23,965 bases of DNA from an uncultured Olsenella sp. (GTDB lineage: Bacteria > Actinomycetota > Coriobacteriia > Coriobacteriales > Atopobiaceae): the NCBI GenBank assembly GCA_900548775.1, contig URLM01000030.1:1-23965 (forward strand). Direction: 5' to 3'. The notes under the pieces were generated by a model that saw only the letters and a program-made list of their open reading frames with translations, ran no database searches and was not told the DNA's origin. Every line of letters begins with the position of its first letter. Position 1 is the first letter of the stretch. The position numbers and the translations under genes were made by a program. Positions 21,564 to 23,965 of the stretch are shown piece after piece.

Positions 21564-23700
21564 CCGCTCCCAAAAGGGTGCGCACCGCATTGCTGGGCGC
21601 CTGCTGGTCCTTGTGTGGGACGTCCTTGGCCTTTCTGCGATAAGTGCCTGCCTGCTCACGGCGATGGCCACGCCCGCCCTCGCGTACGTGGACCCCTCGG
21701 TCATGACCTACACGATCCAGGCGCTGGCCGCCGTGGCGGTGGCGCTCTCGGCGGTGCTGGGCGTGGCCTTCAGGCGCACGCGCAAGGCCCTCATGAGGAT
21801 CCTGCACGTGGACGAGGGGGCGGGCCGCGTGGCCGAGCCCGCGGTCTCCCGCGTCGACCCCTCCGGCAAGGCCGCGGCCGACGCGGCGGCGCGGGATGCG
21901 CTTGCAGCCGCGGGCGGCAACGCGCGCGGGGCCGGCGGAAAAAGGCCCGAGAACGGCTACTCACCCAGCTGGCCGAGGCGTCTTGTCTCCGGCCTCCTGG
22001 TCGGGGCGCTCTTTTCGTTGACGCTTATGATTTCCGCCCCATACGAGCTCATCGCCGGTAACAACACAAGCCTCATTTTCTCCCTCTCGCAGACATGGCA
22101 GGTGTTCGTGCTGCCGGCGGTTACCGTGGCGGTTGCCATCGCCTCCGTTCTCGTGCTCCTTCGCGGGCGTGCCTTCAATGTGGCGCTGATGCTCGCCTTT
22201 GGCTTCGTGCTTGCCTCCTACGTTCAAGCTATCTTCCTTAACGGCAATCTTCCGAGTGCGGATGGCTCTGTGGTCGACTGGACCCAGTATGCGAGGACGG
22301 CGGTGTGGACCACCCTGGTCTGGGCAGCGGTACTCCTTGCGCCACTCGAGTTGAGCCGTATCAACCGCTCCGTTGCGCAGAGCGTCGTCTCTTTTGTGGC
22401 CGCGGCGTTGATCGTGATCCAGGGTGTTGGCGTGGCGAGCCTGTTCTCCTCAGGCTCGGCAACCACGACCAAAGAGACTTCAGAATACACGATGACGGAG
22501 CGTGGACTGTTCACGGTCTCTCCCAAGAAGAACATCATCGTGTTCGTGCTCGACATGTATGACACCTCGATGGACCTTGTTCCTGCTGTCCAGCAGAATC
22601 CCGCCCTTCTCGACGAGATGACGGGGTTCACGTGGTATCAGAACTCGAGTGCCGTCGTCACGCCAACCCGAAACGCCATTCCCACGATGCTCGTAGGGCA
22701 ACAACGCGCCAACAGTGCGGCGCCTGACTACACGGAGGGACACCAGTACTTGACCGACCTTACCAGCGCCGGGTATGACGTAGGCCTCTACAGCGATATC
22801 CTCCCGACGGACAACCCTTACTACCGGGACAATGCGTTCAACATTGTTCCCACTGACGGGCGGCCCGCCGATGCGGCCCTCGACGTGGAGGGAACGCTGC
22901 GTGCGCTCTACAGATGCTCCCTGTTCCGCGACCTTCCCTGGCCGTTCAAGCCGTTCTTCTGGTTCTACACGGACGACATCAACCAGGCGATGGTAGAGGC
23001 TAGCGAGCAGCCGACAGGCGAGGCCGACCCCAATCGCGGCTCGGAGGTTCCCTACACGACGAACGACATCGGATATGCAAGCGACTTGAAGTCGATTGGG
23101 CTCGCTGCGGTGGACGAGGGCGAGACAGGCGCCTTTAGGTTCATCCACCTTAACGGGGCGCACTATCCCTACACGATGGACGAGTACGGTCAGCCTGGGA
23201 CCGGTCTCTCTCGTGCGCAGCAGGCCGTCGGCAGCATGAACACGGTGAGCGAGTACTTGAGGCAGCTCAAGGCCTTGGGGCTCTATGATGATGCGACGAT
23301 CATCATTACCGCTGACCACGGCTACTTCGCGTCATCCGACGCGTTTGCCCTTACTGATTTTGCTGCAAATCCGATTATGCTCGTGAAACCACCCGAGACT
23401 CATGAACAGGGAAGCCAGCCCTATACCGTCTCTCAAGAACCGGTGAGCAATGCCGATGTTCTGCCCACAGCGCTGGCTGCGCTTGACTGTGACAAGTCAG
23501 AGTATGGCGTCGATATGCTTACGGAGGATGATCCCGGCCGCGTGAGGTACTTCAGTCTCTTGAGCAAAGACAGCGAGGGTGTCGAGCATGGGCTTGTCGA
23601 GTACGAGATAACCGGCGATGCCAATGACATAAAAAACTGGCATCCAACTGGCTGGATTCAGGATTTCTCCACCGGCTTGTGGGTCCAACGGAGTCAATAG
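21553..23700 (+). CDS. Membrane sulfatase/LtaS-superfamily protein
   Basis: 715 residues. The N-terminus has a signal-like segment (about 13-45), a second hydrophobic stretch (50-70), an Ala/Gly-rich linker (80-135) and four more membrane segments up to about 310. From about 330 on is an extracellular alkaline-phosphatase-superfamily domain: DMYD (metal ligand Asp334), VVTPTRNAIPTM (probable nucleophile Thr372), FIHLNGAHYPYT and TADHGYF (Asp588, His589). LtaS and phosphoethanolamine transferases share this plan, so transfer of a glycerophosphate- or ethanolamine-like group to a surface polymer is plausible. ATG at 21553 or 21556; both overlap the upstream gene, indicating coupled translation. 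Third-position GC is very high until about 21990 and lower afterwards. Confidence 0.85.
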   Translation: MMTSRSQKGAHRIAGRLLVLVWDVLGLSAISACLLTAMATPALAYVDPSVMTYTIQALAAVAVALSAVLGVAFRRTRKALMRILHVDEGAGRVAEPAVSRVDPSGKAAADAAARDALAAAGGNARGAGGKRPENGYSPSWPRRLVSGLLVGALFSLTLMISAPYELIAGNNTSLIFSLSQTWQVFVLPAVTVAVAIASVLVLLRGRAFNVALMLAFGFVLASYVQAIFLNGNLPSADGSVVDWTQYARTAVWTTLVWAAVLLAPLELSRINRSVAQSVVSFVAAALIVIQGVGVASLFSSGSATTTKETSEYTMTERGLFTVSPKKNIIVFVLDMYDTSMDLVPAVQQNPALLDEMTGFTWYQNSSAVVTPTRNAIPTMLVGQQRANSAAPDYTEGHQYLTDLTSAGYDVGLYSDILPTDNPYYRDNAFNIVPTDGRPADAALDVEGTLRALYRCSLFRDLPWPFKPFFWFYTDDINQAMVEASEQPTGEADPNRGSEVPYTTNDIGYASDLKSIGLAAVDEGETGAFRFIHLNGAHYPYTMDEYGQPGTGLSRAQQAVGSMNTVSEYLRQLKALGLYDDATIIITADHGYFASSDAFALTDFAANPIMLVKPPETHEQGSQPYTVSQEPVSNADVLPTALAALDCDKSEYGVDMLTEDDPGRVRYFSLLSKDSEGVEHGLVEYEITGDANDIKNWHPTGWIQDFSTGLWVQRSQ

Positions 23701-23739
23701 GAGAATGAAGGAGGCTTGTCCATTCGAGGCTGCCCAGTA

Positions 23740-23965
23740 ATGGAAAACGTAGCGATTTCGAGAAGATCGTTGGCGAGCGACTTTGACGGGACGCTCTTCT
23801 TTGGGATTGGCGGTCGCGTCCATCCGCTCCATCGCTTTCTCCCTCGTGACCTCGCCGCTATCGAGGAGTTCCGAGCGGAGGGCGGCCTCTTTGGCGTGTG
23901 CACGGGACGCCCGCTCGGTGCCGTTCTCGACGATGCGGGGAACGCCCTCAGCTTTGACTTCGCCG
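23740..23965 (+). CDS. HAD-superfamily hydrolase, N-terminal part (cut by window edge)
   Basis: 75 residues are visible. SDFDGTLFF is HAD motif I with the nucleophile Asp, and GVCTGRP is the motif II region of Cof-type HAD phosphatases, which dephosphorylate sugar phosphates and other metabolites. The rest lies beyond the window. The start is uncertain: the ATG at 23740 overlaps the stop of an 11-codon reading frame (23705-23740, TAATG junction), while AAGGAGG at 23708-23714 sits close to an in-frame TTG at 23716. It follows the LtaS-like gene by 39 bp and probably belongs to the same transcript. Confidence 0.75.
   Translation, partial: MENVAISRRSLASDFDGTLFFGIGGRVHPLHRFLPRDLAAIEEFRAEGGLFGVCTGRPLGAVLDDAGNALSFDFA

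Noticed and set aside
19629..21704. A 691-codon open frame on the minus strand opposite the YidC-TagF gene
   Set aside because: Same effect of codon bias; the product is Val/Asp/His-rich without domains, and the plus-strand gene has clear family motifs.

Overview
The window reads as a GC-rich actinobacterial chromosome segment, most likely from an anaerobic gut or oral Coriobacteriia (Olsenella/Atopobium-like). The reasons are strong G/C third-position bias, strict-anaerobe glycyl-radical chemistry, a phosphofructokinase with pyrophosphate-type residues, and Gram-positive wall-polymer genes. The lineage is an inference; no rRNA or other marker gene is present.

Layout. 1-302: a hairpin repeat, then a radical SAM gene (303-1739). 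1740-2092: three related palindromes resembling DtxR/MntR boxes, followed by a peptide-deformylase-like gene that has lost its catalytic Glu and a small DUF1858-like gene. 2903-5654: a TetR regulator and a chimeric protein (pseudo-esterase, long coiled coil, Lys/Ala/Pro tail), bordered by a family of 9-nt-loop hairpins. 5655-8707: a SIS-domain protein, a MITE-like element with 31-bp perfect inverted repeats, a YqhD/BdhA-type iron alcohol dehydrogenase and a DUF4125-like protein.

8812-16365 is the metabolic centrepiece. It is a 4-hydroxyphenylacetate decarboxylase locus (p-cresol formation): glycyl-radical large subunit hpdB, 8-ligand Fe-S small subunit hpdC, an OFA-type MFS transporter, and the radical SAM activase hpdA transcribed divergently. 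Next to hpdA lies a two-gene regulatory unit on the minus strand, a PocR-LuxR regulator followed 4 bp later by a degenerate receiver protein. The likely logic is: import the aryl-acetate, sense it through the PocR domain, and drive hpdB-hpdC and hpdA from a shared 298-bp intergenic region that carries candidate operators.

16366-18189: a repeat-rich 663-bp region (second copies of two hairpin families, tandem hairpins, 22-23-bp phased repeats) leading into a DUF4143 AAA ATPase. 18204-19436: a pyrophosphate-type phosphofructokinase, convergent with the ATPase. 19617-end: a wall-polymer block made of a YidC/Oxa1 domain fused to a TagF/TagB-like glycerophosphotransferase, an overlapping membrane LtaS/sulfatase-fold protein, and the start of a HAD hydrolase cut by the window edge.

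The observations most worth following are the hpd locus with its unusual gene order and pseudo-receiver regulator, the insertase-transferase fusion, three proteins that keep a fold but lose catalytic residues, and at least four families of structured intergenic repeats.
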